Below, in pieces: positions 34,308 through 43,809 of a DNA stretch of 64,000 nucleotides; positions within the stretch are counted from its first letter, which is position 1, and the number at the start of each line of letters is the position of its first letter. Location: contig NZ_FMAF01000016.1 of NCBI RefSeq assembly GCF_900094565.1, positions 1-64,000 of the forward strand. Reading direction: 5' to 3'. Below the pieces are notes generated by a model, which did no database searches, was not told the origin of the DNA, and was given only the letters and a program-made list of their open reading frames with translations. Source of the DNA: Martinezella lusitana. GTDB lineage: Bacteria; Pseudomonadota; Alphaproteobacteria; Rhizobiales; Rhizobiaceae. A program made the translations under genes and the position numbers.

Positions 34308-34631
34308 CCTGATGTTCCCCTTTTGTCTGATTTTTGGTCCATTTACCGATGGTGGTGAAGGCTTCGTCTTGCTCGCAGTCCTAGCGGATATCGAAATGGA
34401 TACGTATCAGTGAAGTGGAAATCGCCGGCTTTCTCGGAACGCGGCCTATTTCCGTATAGTTTCTTGAGCGAAAGAATACATCCCGGAATTGATCGCCAAT
34501 TCCAAGGTTTTCGCATCTGGCGCGAAATAAGTTCTTCGGTCGTTCCCTATTCTTTTTTGTTTGTACACAAACGATTAATGCGGAGATATTGTCTTGTCAA
34601 GCACGGGCAACGAGTTGATGTGATCTAGGCT
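34308..34631 (-). promoter_or_regulatory. Promoter region of the ABC/amidase operon with regulon operator
   Basis: This 324-base gap holds a TTGACA box (minus strand, 34595-34600) and the operator CGTTTGTGTACAAACA (34558-34573) at the position of the start site; the -10 (TAATCG at 17 bases) is poor. The remaining leader of about 250 bases has no gene. Transcripts of the upstream glycosidase operon could read through, as no terminator is visible. Confidence 0.6.
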
Positions 34632-36875
34632 TCATTTTACTTGCCGGCGATGCCATAGGTGAAATTCCCGGGTCTTGTCCGCTGTGGGAAGAGCAACGAC
34701 AATACCGATGTCGGCCGCGCGCCATTGGGCATCCATCTCGCCAAGTTTCACCGCCACGACCTCGCCTGCATCGATCCCGACGAGATGCAGTTCCGCCGCA
34801 CTCTGCGATGCGCTTTCGATGCGGCAGGAAATGTAGCCATCCCCGACGACGAGATGGGTGAACCGCCCAAGATTATTTGTCGACAGGAACGGCACACCAT
34901 CGCGCGTCACCGTCAGCACGCCGTTTTCCGAGCTGACATGGATACGTCCTGCGGGTGACAACAGCGGACCGAAATTTGCGTCAGCACCGTTGTTGCAAAG
35001 GCTCCAGCCGTTCCATGGGTCGAAGCCGCAGAGCTCCTCGACCACCATCAAGGGAAGCAGCGCCGCCCAGATGTAGAAAGGATCGGTATCGCCCTGGTCC
35101 ATCGCCTCGCCGGTCGTGGCATTGTAGTTCTCGGCGGCGATGCGTCGGTCCCGCCAGGACTGCATGAAGAGATCATAGCTTTGCTTCGCCAGATGGCTGG
35201 CCTCGGCATCGAAGCGATAACGCTTGAGCCCAAGCCATACCATGAAGTTGACATTCGGCCAGATGCGGCCGCGCCAATAGACGTTTTCGGCAAAGGCCGG
35301 ATCGTTGCGCGTGGCATTCGGCAGCACGAAGGCACCGCCGAAGGTCGCGGGATCTGCAAGATATGCCAGGAGGTGCGAGGCCTGTTCAGCGTTCGCCGCG
35401 CCGCACATCAGGGGATAGAAACTTGTCGGCGACAGCGAGCGGACGAAGCCGCCCTTGCGCTGGCGATTGGCGAAGATGCCGCGATCGGCATCCCAGAGAT
35501 GCTCTCGGATCAATCGCCGGCTCCGGTCTGCGAGTGCCGCGAACTCATCGGCCTCTTCGGCGCGGCCGAGAAGGGCGGCCATGTGCGACAACATTTCCGC
35601 GTCGAGCGCCAGGGCGCAGTTCAATCCGAGATCGTAGGTCGAGAGGGTTCGGGTGACGGGATCGTAGACGGCCTCGTCATGCGTCGCGGAATTGTCCATT
35701 CCAGTCTCGTTGCGGGCGCCGAAAATCGTCCCTTTATAGAGCCCTTCACCGACATCGCTGGTGCCGCAGGAGATAAGTCCGAAATCATCGGGATCGCGAT
35801 GGCTTCGCCACCAGCGCTGATTTCTCGCGAGCGCCTCATAGCTCGCCTCGATCATCGAGCGCTCGCCATTTCTCAGATACAGCAGCCAGGCAACAAGGCT
35901 GCCATGCGGCGGCTGGCTGCGGTCGACCCAGGCGTCGTTCGAGGTGACGATGCAGGCGATATTGCCCTGCGGTGTGGCGCCGGCGAGCGCCGCAGCCATG
36001 TTCTCGCGGGCGATATCGGTGTCGAAAACACCGGCCAGCAAGGCCGCGAATGTCTGATCATTGTACCAGACGGCGAACTCGCCGAGGTTCCAGATCCGGG
36101 TGACGGCGGTGTAGGGGCGATGGTTGACCTTGTCCCAGATCGTGTTCCAGCCGACGACATCGCGCACGGCATCGAGCGCGCCGGCAAATTGTCCGTCATG
36201 CAGAGAAGGCGCCGGTCGGGAGGCCGCTTCGAGGCAGGCGCGCGCATTCAGGACCGCCAGGTCCTCGCTGTCGGCGACCGCAGCGGCGTAGGCGCCTTCG
36301 CGCATCATTTCCATGTTGAAGCGAAGACCGAGTACCGGTGCGCTGTCGCTGCGGGTCGCGGTATAGAAATAGCCGTTGGTCTCGAAGTCGGCGCGCAGGG
36401 CATCGATGCTGTCGTGACCTGTCACCTGGATTGCCGGTGCGCGGGTGACGATGGCCGCGAAGCGGCGGTCGATCTTGATGATGGCGGCGCCCTTTTCCGC
36501 GTCGTAGCGAACCACTTCGCCGCCATCGGACGATATGGCCAGCGTCAACCAGAACCGCGTCCCCCACTCACCGAGCTGAGGCGCTTCCCATTGTCCCCGG
36601 ACGGCGAAAGGATCCGACGCACTCGCCTGAAACCGTATCGACGTTCCGCCAAGCTCCGTTTCGAGCTCGATCAGACTATTGTCGATCGTGTGGCGGCCGA
36701 AACGGACGGGATCGTGGCGCGGTTCGATGGCGCTCGCCCGTCGCGCGCGGGTCGAATAGAGCACCGGCGTAATGCGCAGGCCAAGCGGAAGGAAGGTCAA
36801 TTCCGCCGGGCGGGACGACCAGCTGTTCCAGGCGCGGGCAAGTGGGATCGTGACATGGCCGGGCATTACATTCAT
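34632..36875 (-). CDS. Glycoside hydrolase with (alpha/alpha) toroid (MGH1/GH63-like)
   Basis: The 747-residue protein resembles GH63/MGH1-like enzymes. It has an N-terminal beta domain (about 1-200), a helical toroid (about 210-640: WNTIWDKVNHRPYTAVTRIWN, NDQTFAALLAGVFD, RNETGMDNSATHDEAVYDP, YWRGRIWPNVNFMVWLGLKRY) and a short C-terminal beta domain. Asp in GMDNS and acidic residues near EAMDQGDTDPFY fit catalytic positions of the clan. There is no signal peptide, so it is cytoplasmic. Its ATG overlaps the stop of the preceding glycosidase (ATGA). It is the last gene of nicA-nicB-GH-GH, which is unusual company for a nicotinate hydroxylase. The substrate is unknown. Confidence 0.75.
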   Translation of the reverse strand: MNVMPGHVTIPLARAWNSWSSRPAELTFLPLGLRITPVLYSTRARRASAIEPRHDPVRFGRHTIDNSLIELETELGGTSIRFQASASDPFAVRGQWEAPQLGEWGTRFWLTLAISSDGGEVVRYDAEKGAAIIKIDRRFAAIVTRAPAIQVTGHDSIDALRADFETNGYFYTATRSDSAPVLGLRFNMEMMREGAYAAAVADSEDLAVLNARACLEAASRPAPSLHDGQFAGALDAVRDVVGWNTIWDKVNHRPYTAVTRIWNLGEFAVWYNDQTFAALLAGVFDTDIARENMAAALAGATPQGNIACIVTSNDAWVDRSQPPHGSLVAWLLYLRNGERSMIEASYEALARNQRWWRSHRDPDDFGLISCGTSDVGEGLYKGTIFGARNETGMDNSATHDEAVYDPVTRTLSTYDLGLNCALALDAEMLSHMAALLGRAEEADEFAALADRSRRLIREHLWDADRGIFANRQRKGGFVRSLSPTSFYPLMCGAANAEQASHLLAYLADPATFGGAFVLPNATRNDPAFAENVYWRGRIWPNVNFMVWLGLKRYRFDAEASHLAKQSYDLFMQSWRDRRIAAENYNATTGEAMDQGDTDPFYIWAALLPLMVVEELCGFDPWNGWSLCNNGADANFGPLLSPAGRIHVSSENGVLTVTRDGVPFLSTNNLGRFTHLVVGDGYISCRIESASQSAAELHLVGIDAGEVVAVKLGEMDAQWRAADIGIVVALPTADKTREFHLWHRRQVK

Positions 36876-39538
36876 TCCTTCACACTGAACGGGTCGTAGA
36901 AGAGCAGCCTCGGCGCTGCCGTCAAGCCGCTTTCATCGGGCCAGACCGAGCCGGCATAGGGCGTTCCGGCATAATAGCGATTGGCAGCCGTGTTGCTGAC
37001 CGCAAGTTCAAGATCGTGCGGCCCCGCGGACAGGCAGCCGAGAGCAATCCGAAAGGGCGGAAAGCAGCGCATGCCAGCATCACGCCCATCGATGCGAACC
37101 GTGACGGCCGTCGCCACCGAGGGGAGATCCAGGATAATATCGGCGGCGGCGTCGAGATCGAATGTAAGGCGATAGAGGCCGATGCCGGAGAAATTCGCAA
37201 AACCCTGCACCTGCCAGCCTTCATCGACATTGATCGCGAGGGCATCGCCGCCTTCCGATGTCCTGAACGTCCAGCCGCGATCGAGAGCCACCGCACGCGA
37301 TGGATTCGGTTGTTTGAACAGGGGCGCGATTGCTCCGGATGCTGCCGGACTTTCGCGTAGGCGAAGACACACGAGTTGTTGCGGCTCGAGGGTGATGCTC
37401 AAGGATGTTGCCGTTGCGATCGGCGTGTGCGTCCCCTTAACCGCGTCCCAGATTTCGTATTCCATGCCAGCGCCAAGCGATATCAGCAGGTCGTCCGCGT
37501 CGTTTCCTTCGTTGAAGAGCACAACGCGCAAAAAATCCTCGCGATCACTCGCGATGTGGCGGCCTATTTTGCCGGAGAAGGATATTGTCGGACCTTGCGC
37601 CGGCAACCTGTTCAGCAGTTGGGTGATCATCTGCGCGTCCGGTTCGGTGTCGAGATGGGCTGTCGAGCTGATTGACAAGCTTCCGTCGCATGCGCCTTCC
37701 GGAGCGTCGCCCGAAGTCCACAGCTCGCCACCCGCGGCAACAAACTCGCCGAGTATGCGGGTGGTCCGAACGCTCCCGAGAATTCTGACCGCCGGCAGGG
37801 CGAGGGCTGCAAAACGGAGACCGTTGACATGCAGCCGCCCGTCACGGATCTCGGCATCTATCAGGCTCTTTTCGTCGATCACCATGTAGTCGCAGCCGTT
37901 TTCGGCAAGAGCCTCGCACCATCTGCCGAAATGCCGGGCGTGTGCATGGCGCGGCCCTTCCGCCCATGCCGTGTGGAGCGGGTAGAAGAGTGCAATGGGC
38001 GCAAGCGGTGCCGTATCCTCGAGGAAAGCCGAGAGCCGTGCGGTCTCATCAGCAATGGTGGCATGATGCGGCCACCAGGGCTCGAAATTCAGGCCGGGCG
38101 CGAAGTCGAAACGCGGATTGACGAACAGCCTGTCGTCATCATCGTCGCCGTCGGTCTGGTAGAGCGCGTGCATCAGCACCTGGCGGGCGCCTAGCAGATG
38201 CAGCCGTATCGATTGCGCGCGCAGCGTTGCTGGCGTCAGCTCCCATTGCCCGGCACCGCGTCGCTCGGTGCGGGTGGCGGTCGTGTAGAGTTCGACGATC
38301 GTCCGCGAACGTCCGTGGGCGCGAGCAACGGAGTCGCCGAGCTTCGGCGCGAGTTGTGCCGCGAAATTATTGGCATCGACGGCAGTCTCGTCACGCAATG
38401 CGTCGAGGCCGAAAAAGTCGACAGCAGGGGTGACCCGCGGGTCGATCGAGGAGAAGCCGCCATTGAGCGCGAAGCTGCCGACATGTGGCAGGATCTCATG
38501 TCCGGTCAGGGACAGGCCATGCCTTCGCGCAAACGCCTTCAGCGGCTGGAAAAAGCCATCATACATTAGCCGGGTATAGGTTCCGTAGAAGAGACAGCGC
38601 AGCCGTGCGGTCGACGGACCCAGGTCCGTCACCAACGACAGCAACACAGTGCCGAACGCGGTTCCGCTTGCCGTCTCGACCGCGGCTTCCAGCAGCGGCG
38701 CATAGAGCGGGCTGTTGCCAAGGTTGCCGGTCTGCTGTCGCCAGCGATAGAAGCCGGGACCCGGCTGGTCGAAGAACAGGAATTCAAGCGGCTTCGGCAT
38801 CAGTCTGCCGAGCGCATCCGCATAGGGTTGGAGGCCGACGTCCACGAACCGTTGGCCGGCTTCCGGCAGAAGATAGTTGATGAGCCGAGAGGTTAGGCAG
38901 CGCGCCGAGGCGAACACCGTCAGCCTCCATCCCTTCGGAATTTGGCCATCGTAAGAGAAGCGGCAGCCCTCGTCTGTCCCCACAATGCGAACCCGATCGC
39001 TCACGTCCAGGATCAGGTCCGGAGACGGCGCATCGACGGGATGCAGCAAGGCGGCGACGCGTTGCCAGTCACCGAAGCGCGGCACACCGCCGTCATATAG
39101 CCAATCGGCAATATCCGGGCCTAATGCGGCCGCGAATGGCGCCTCGATCCCGTCGATTTCGCCTGTGGGCGTCTCTTCGGCTGCCCAGAAGAGATGCCGT
39201 TCGCGCAAGTGGTCCGCGCCTTCGACCGTGCGCCCGCCGGCCTGACCGCTCGTCCAGTTGTAGTCATCGTACAGCCCGGCGGTGAGGCCGAGGTCGCCCA
39301 TAATCGCGACTGCCTGCGCATAGGCCTGCAGAAAGGCAGGCGAGAGGTAGACCGAGCGCGGGAGTGCAAGGCGCGCCTGGATGAGGATCGTGCCGTAACC
39401 CTTGTCGCGAAAGTCCGTCAGTTGCGCCCTCATCTCGTCTGGAGACGGCAGACTGTGCCAGAACCAGTAGGCGGCTGGACGGAAACGGGATTGCGGAGCT
39501 GCAAACCAGTCCGGCGCTGTCTGCTCAGTCCTTTCCAT
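36872..39538 (-). CDS. Large glycoside hydrolase (GH106-like)
   Basis: The 888-residue protein begins with the barrel block FRPAAYWFWHSLPSPDEMRAQLTDFRDKGYGTILIQAR. It continues with LTAGLYDDYNWTSGQAGG, typical of GH106 (alpha-L-rhamnosidase-type) and related families. The central part (RLMYDGFFQPLKAFARRHGLSLTGHEILPHVGSF; STARLRCLFYGTYTR) follows that layout. The last 150 residues form a GH2-like sugar-binding beta domain (GIGLYRLTFDLDAAADIILDL). The ATG at 39538 has GGAGG 9 bases upstream; a TTG at 39580 would overlap nicB. It has no signal peptide. It sits between nicB and a second glycosidase, which suggests that a glycosylated substrate enters the pathway. Confidence 0.72.
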   Translation of the reverse strand: MERTEQTAPDWFAAPQSRFRPAAYWFWHSLPSPDEMRAQLTDFRDKGYGTILIQARLALPRSVYLSPAFLQAYAQAVAIMGDLGLTAGLYDDYNWTSGQAGGRTVEGADHLRERHLFWAAEETPTGEIDGIEAPFAAALGPDIADWLYDGGVPRFGDWQRVAALLHPVDAPSPDLILDVSDRVRIVGTDEGCRFSYDGQIPKGWRLTVFASARCLTSRLINYLLPEAGQRFVDVGLQPYADALGRLMPKPLEFLFFDQPGPGFYRWRQQTGNLGNSPLYAPLLEAAVETASGTAFGTVLLSLVTDLGPSTARLRCLFYGTYTRLMYDGFFQPLKAFARRHGLSLTGHEILPHVGSFALNGGFSSIDPRVTPAVDFFGLDALRDETAVDANNFAAQLAPKLGDSVARAHGRSRTIVELYTTATRTERRGAGQWELTPATLRAQSIRLHLLGARQVLMHALYQTDGDDDDDRLFVNPRFDFAPGLNFEPWWPHHATIADETARLSAFLEDTAPLAPIALFYPLHTAWAEGPRHAHARHFGRWCEALAENGCDYMVIDEKSLIDAEIRDGRLHVNGLRFAALALPAVRILGSVRTTRILGEFVAAGGELWTSGDAPEGACDGSLSISSTAHLDTEPDAQMITQLLNRLPAQGPTISFSGKIGRHIASDREDFLRVVLFNEGNDADDLLISLGAGMEYEIWDAVKGTHTPIATATSLSITLEPQQLVCLRLRESPAASGAIAPLFKQPNPSRAVALDRGWTFRTSEGGDALAINVDEGWQVQGFANFSGIGLYRLTFDLDAAADIILDLPSVATAVTVRIDGRDAGMRCFPPFRIALGCLSAGPHDLELAVSNTAANRYYAGTPYAGSVWPDESGLTAAPRLLFYDPFSVKE

Positions 39539-39576
39539 TTTTCCGGCCTCCTCCATCGTGCGCATTCGCTCCCACC

Positions 39577-42500
39577 TCAATCCATCGGCTGGGCGGCGCG
39601 AGCGCGTTCGATGGCGGCACCAAGCTCCTGCCAGGAGGGTCTATCGGGGGCGAAGCGGGCGCGTAGATAGGTGGCGAGGTCGGTCAGTTGGCGATCACTC
39701 AGGCTTTCGCCATAAGCCGGCATGGACATGATCTCGGCGGCATCGGCACCTGCCTTCTGGGCGAGCAGCGCCGGAGCTTCCGCCCCGTGCATCATCGTCA
39801 GCAGGACATTGTCGGGTCGGTCAGCGTGCAGGTTGCTATTGAAGGTGAGCGATCCGAGCGGTGAAGTTTCGGTGTGACAGGCTGAACAGGCACCCTCGAA
39901 TAGCCTTGCTCCCACCGGCGCGATGCGTGCCGCCATCGCCTCGGCCGCCTTTGTGGCAGCGAGCGCGGTCGTTTGCTGCGCGGCCGCACCGTCTTCGGTT
40001 TGGCCAGAGAAACTTGCCAGATACGTCGCCATGGCCTGGATATCGCTGTCGGGAAGGGGAGCAAGCGCCTTGACGACCGCGCCCATCGGCCCGCCGGCGC
40101 TGCCATGGCCCTTGGCGGTGCCGGTGCGCAGATAGTCGTAGAGAGCGGTTTGGCTCCAGCCGACGGGGGCAAGACCGGCACCGTTCAGCGCCGGTGCATT
40201 CCAGCCCTCCGCGACACCGCCCGCAAGATGGAACTCGCCCTTCTTCTCGGCGCCGAGCACGTTGCGCGGCGTATGGCAGGCGCCGCAATGGCCGAGGGTT
40301 TCGACGAGATAGGCGCCGCGGCTCCAGGCTTCACCTTTCGTTGCGTCCGCCGGCACTGTCATTCCGCCGGGAAAGAGCATGTTCCAGCCGGCCAGCAATG
40401 GCCGGATGTTGAAGGGAAAGCGCAAGGCGTTGTCCTTGGTCTTTGTGGCAGAAGGTGCCTGCGTCATCAGGAAGGCATAGAGCGCCTGAAGATCCGCATC
40501 GGTGGCACCGGCAAAGGACGGATAGGGATGCACGGGATAGAGATGTTTTCCATCACGGCGCACGCCTTGTCGCATCGCCCGTTCGAAGGCTGGATAGGAC
40601 CAGGCGCCGATGCCGCTTTTGGCGTCGGGCGTGATGTTCGTGGCATGGATCACGCCAAACGGCGTGTCGAAGGCGCGGCCGCCGGCAAAGGGTGTTCCGT
40701 CCGGTCCGGTGTGACAGACATTGCAGGCACCGACCGCCGCCGCCAGCCGTCCGCGTTCGATCGTGGCGGCGCTGTAGGTGCCGGGGTCCGGTCGCGTGAT
40801 CTCGGGATAGGCCCCGCGCCAGGGCGAGGCGGCGAGAATGCCGCCGGCAAGCACGCCTGCGACGATGCCGCCTGCGCCTGCGAGCGTCGATCCGCGCCGC
40901 CACCATGGTTTCTTGACCGGTGTCGGCGGAGCGAGTGCCGGAGGTGTTTCACCAAGGGCTGCTAGCACGCGTTCGGGTGTCAGCGGCAGTTCGCGGAACC
41001 GAATGCCGGTGGCGTCGAAGACGGCGTTGACGATGGCTGCAGCCGATGGGACCGACGCGGATTCACCGGCGCCACGCGGTTCTTCGTCCTGCCGCAAAAG
41101 CATCAGCACGTCGATCTCAGGCACTTCCGGGAAGGTGATGATCGGATAGCCGCCCCACTCCGCGCTCTCGACCGCGGTGCTGGAGAAATCCACCTTCTCC
41201 TTCAGCACGCGGCTGGTGGACTGGATGACATTGCCGTGGATCTGGTGACGCACGCCATCCGGATTGATCATCATGCCGGAATCCTGGCCGACCGTCACGC
41301 GCGTGACCGCGATTTCGCCGGTCTTGCGGTTGACGGCGACATCGGCGACCCAGGCCGACCAGGCGGCCGGCGTTCCCGGAAACTTGCCGTGGACATAGAG
41401 CGCGTAAGCAAAGCCCCGGCCATAGAGCAGGTCGCCTTCGCCGCCTATCGTTCCCGGCTCAGTGCGCGGCGTCCAGCCGGCGCGCGCGCTCACCGCATGG
41501 ACCAGATCGACCGCTCTTGGATCCTTCAGGTAGCGCAGCCGGTATTCGATTGGATCGACTTTGGCCGCGAAGGCGAGTTCGTCGATATAGCTTTCATGCG
41601 CGAAGCTGTTCGGCATGGCTGAGACGCCGCGAAACCACGACGCCCGCGCGATCGGCGGCATGTCCTGCACGGCGATGCGCATATTGCTGAAAGCATAGGG
41701 CGGGATCGCCGTGCGGTCACCCATGTCCGATGTTGCCGCGATGTTCGAGGCTTTGCCGGTCAGGATCAGGGCAAGCGTCGGCGACAGGTTCGACGGATAG
41801 CGCGTCTCGAAATCATAGGCCGCCGGCCCGCCTTCGAAATCGAGCCCGCCGCGCACATCGATCACCTGCGCGGCGCCCTTCGGTTCCCAGCCATGCTCCT
41901 GTTCGCGGGTGAGCTGCACGCGCACCGGCCGGCCGACTGCGCGCGACAAAAGGGCGGCATCGGCGGTCACGTCGTCAGCGCAATTGCGCCCGTAGCAGCC
42001 GGCCGCCTCCAGCCGCTCGACGAGAACAGCCTCTTCCGGCATGTCAAGAAGAAGCGCCAGATCACGGCGCATCGGATATGGGTTTTGCGTTCCGGACCAG
42101 ACGACCAATCGCTCCGGGCGCCAATCGGCAACGGCGCAGGATGGGCCGATAGAGCCGTGCATCTGATAGGGCCAGACGTAGCTGCGATCAAAACGCGGCG
42201 AGGCGCCTTCGAGTGCGCGGTCGACATCGCCCTGATCGGCTAGAATGCGCTTCTTGGCCGGATTGTCGCGCAGCGCCTGCTCGGGATTGTTGAGGTCGGG
42301 CAGAAGTGGCGGATCGCGCCATACGACCTCGAGCCGGCGTGCGGCCTCGGCAGCGTTTTCCTCGCGCGTGGCGACGATGCCGACGAAATCGCCGATCGCC
42401 ACGACGCCGACCAAGCCGGGAATATCCGAGATCGAGGCCTCGTTGACGGAGATCAGGCTATGGCCGACATGCGGGCCATGGTCGAAGCCGACATAGGGCG

Positions 42501-43134
42501 GGCGGACGACGCGGCCATGCAGCATGTTCGGCACGCGGACATCATGGACATAGGTCCATTGTCCCGTCGCCTTTGCGGCGATGTCGTTGCGTGACTGCGG
42601 CTTGCCGACGATCCTGTAGTTTTCTACCCGCTTCAATGGCGCGGTAACGTCGATGGCGATCCGCTCATGGCGCCCGGCGATCAGCTCGCCGAAGGTGATC
42701 GACCAATTGGCCGGTGTTTCGGGGTGAATGATGCCTTCTTCGACCGTGAGTGTCTGCGGTGCTTCGCCATATCGAAGGGCAGCTTGTTCGAGAAGCCATT
42801 GCCGCGCGGTTGCCGCCGCCTGGCGCAGCGGTATCGCTGTCACCTGTATCGTTTCGCTGGCGATCGTCGCACCCTGATCGGGTGCCGCCGTCGTGCTGCC
42901 GAGCACCATCCGGACCCGCTCGAAAGGCAGATCGAGCTCTTCCGCTACGATCTGCGCCAGAGCCGTCCGGATGCCTGTGCCAAGATCGACATGGCCGTTG
43001 AAGGCGCTTGCGGTCCCATCGGGATGAAGGGCAAGGAAAATGTCGGGCTGAAGCGCGTCTCCAGGCTTGACCACCAGCAGGATTTCATCCGCTTCGAGAT
43101 AGCGGGTGCGGGGCGTCTCTTGCAGTGCGGTCAT
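39577..43134 (-). CDS. nicB: Nicotinate dehydrogenase large subunit with three haem c sites
   Basis: The 1185-residue protein matches the size and architecture of Pseudomonas NicB. Residues 1-730 are a xanthine-dehydrogenase-type molybdenum subunit (GHVDLGTGIRTALAQIVAEEL, VLGSTTAAPDQGATIASE, RASWFRGVSAMPNSFAHESYIDELA, RGAGESASVPSAAAIVNAV). One membrane segment follows at about 745-765 (STLAGAGGIVAGVLAGGILAA), then a cytochrome domain with three CxxCH sites (CNVCH near 805, CGACH near 952, CSACH near 1084). It would hydroxylate nicotinate to 6-hydroxynicotinate and pass electrons to the respiratory chain. The ATG overlaps the nicA stop (ATGA). Related enzymes act on other N-heterocycles or aldehydes. 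Confidence 0.82.
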   Translation of the reverse strand: MTALQETPRTRYLEADEILLVVKPGDALQPDIFLALHPDGTASAFNGHVDLGTGIRTALAQIVAEELDLPFERVRMVLGSTTAAPDQGATIASETIQVTAIPLRQAAATARQWLLEQAALRYGEAPQTLTVEEGIIHPETPANWSITFGELIAGRHERIAIDVTAPLKRVENYRIVGKPQSRNDIAAKATGQWTYVHDVRVPNMLHGRVVRPPYVGFDHGPHVGHSLISVNEASISDIPGLVGVVAIGDFVGIVATREENAAEAARRLEVVWRDPPLLPDLNNPEQALRDNPAKKRILADQGDVDRALEGASPRFDRSYVWPYQMHGSIGPSCAVADWRPERLVVWSGTQNPYPMRRDLALLLDMPEEAVLVERLEAAGCYGRNCADDVTADAALLSRAVGRPVRVQLTREQEHGWEPKGAAQVIDVRGGLDFEGGPAAYDFETRYPSNLSPTLALILTGKASNIAATSDMGDRTAIPPYAFSNMRIAVQDMPPIARASWFRGVSAMPNSFAHESYIDELAFAAKVDPIEYRLRYLKDPRAVDLVHAVSARAGWTPRTEPGTIGGEGDLLYGRGFAYALYVHGKFPGTPAAWSAWVADVAVNRKTGEIAVTRVTVGQDSGMMINPDGVRHQIHGNVIQSTSRVLKEKVDFSSTAVESAEWGGYPIITFPEVPEIDVLMLLRQDEEPRGAGESASVPSAAAIVNAVFDATGIRFRELPLTPERVLAALGETPPALAPPTPVKKPWWRRGSTLAGAGGIVAGVLAGGILAASPWRGAYPEITRPDPGTYSAATIERGRLAAAVGACNVCHTGPDGTPFAGGRAFDTPFGVIHATNITPDAKSGIGAWSYPAFERAMRQGVRRDGKHLYPVHPYPSFAGATDADLQALYAFLMTQAPSATKTKDNALRFPFNIRPLLAGWNMLFPGGMTVPADATKGEAWSRGAYLVETLGHCGACHTPRNVLGAEKKGEFHLAGGVAEGWNAPALNGAGLAPVGWSQTALYDYLRTGTAKGHGSAGGPMGAVVKALAPLPDSDIQAMATYLASFSGQTEDGAAAQQTTALAATKAAEAMAARIAPVGARLFEGACSACHTETSPLGSLTFNSNLHADRPDNVLLTMMHGAEAPALLAQKAGADAAEIMSMPAYGESLSDRQLTDLATYLRARFAPDRPSWQELGAAIERARAAQPMD

Positions 43135-43637
43135 GGCGCATCCTCCGCAATCACCCACAAGGGGAGGGCAGCCATCAGTTCGCTGGCCCGCCGGGCCGCT
43201 GCGAGAATCTCGATATGCGTGCCGCAGCGACAGAGGTGGCGGCTGAGGGCTGCGCGAATGGCACTTTCGTCCGGCTGCGCGTCGCGCAGGAGCAGGGCCG
43301 TGGTCGCGATAATCATGCCGTTCAGGCAATAGCCGCATTGCGCGGCCTGTTGCTCGATGAAGGCCTGTTGCACCGGATGCGGCTTGTCCTTTGTGCCAAG
43401 ACCTTCGAGGGTGACGATGGCGCGTCCCTCGGCGGCGGCAACCGATATCGTGCAGGCCCGCACGGCGCGCTTGCCGATCAGCACCGCACAGGCGCCGCAT
43501 TCGCCGAGGCCGCATCCGAATTTCGGCCCGTTGAGACCGAGATCGTTGCGCAGGATATAGAGGAGAGGCGTTTCGGGAGGCAGGTCGAGCGTGTGGCAGT
43601 GCCCATTGACACTAAGAGCGATCGGACGAGTCTTCAC
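43131..43637 (-). CDS. nicA: Nicotinate dehydrogenase small [2Fe-2S] subunit
   Basis: The 168-residue subunit carries both iron-sulfur clusters of molybdenum hydroxylases. The plant-type site is GCGLGECGACAVLIGKRAVRAC and the second site is AAQCGYCLNGMII ... HLCRCGTH. The start is GTG with GGGAG five to six bases upstream. It is slightly longer than the usual 150-160 residues. It is the first gene of nicA-nicB-glycosidase-glycosidase and lies downstream of the regulon operator at 43810. No separate FAD subunit is present, as in NicAB. Confidence 0.88.
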   Translation of the reverse strand: MKTRPIALSVNGHCHTLDLPPETPLLYILRNDLGLNGPKFGCGLGECGACAVLIGKRAVRACTISVAAAEGRAIVTLEGLGTKDKPHPVQQAFIEQQAAQCGYCLNGMIIATTALLLRDAQPDESAIRAALSRHLCRCGTHIEILAAARRASELMAALPLWVIAEDAP

Positions 43638-43809
43638 CGCAGCTCCCTTCCTGACGCGAAAGCAATGGAAGGGCTCGCCGTTCCCTGCCGTCCCGGAACA
43701 ATCCCGCCAACCGCAGAGGATGGCAGGACGCCACGCGAAATCGGGCGGTCGCAGCCGCGCGTTGTCAGGATTCTCATAGGCTCTGTTCCCAAGGGTCTTG
43801 GCCGCCCTT

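Noticed and set aside
35181..36899. A 572-codon plus-strand frame opposite the toroid glycosidase
   Set aside because: No signal, domain or ribosome-binding site; antisense shadow.
39577..43515. A 1312-residue start for nicB
   Set aside because: The first 127 residues are arginine-rich shadow of nicA; the ATG at 43134 overlaps the nicA stop and matches the family N-terminus.
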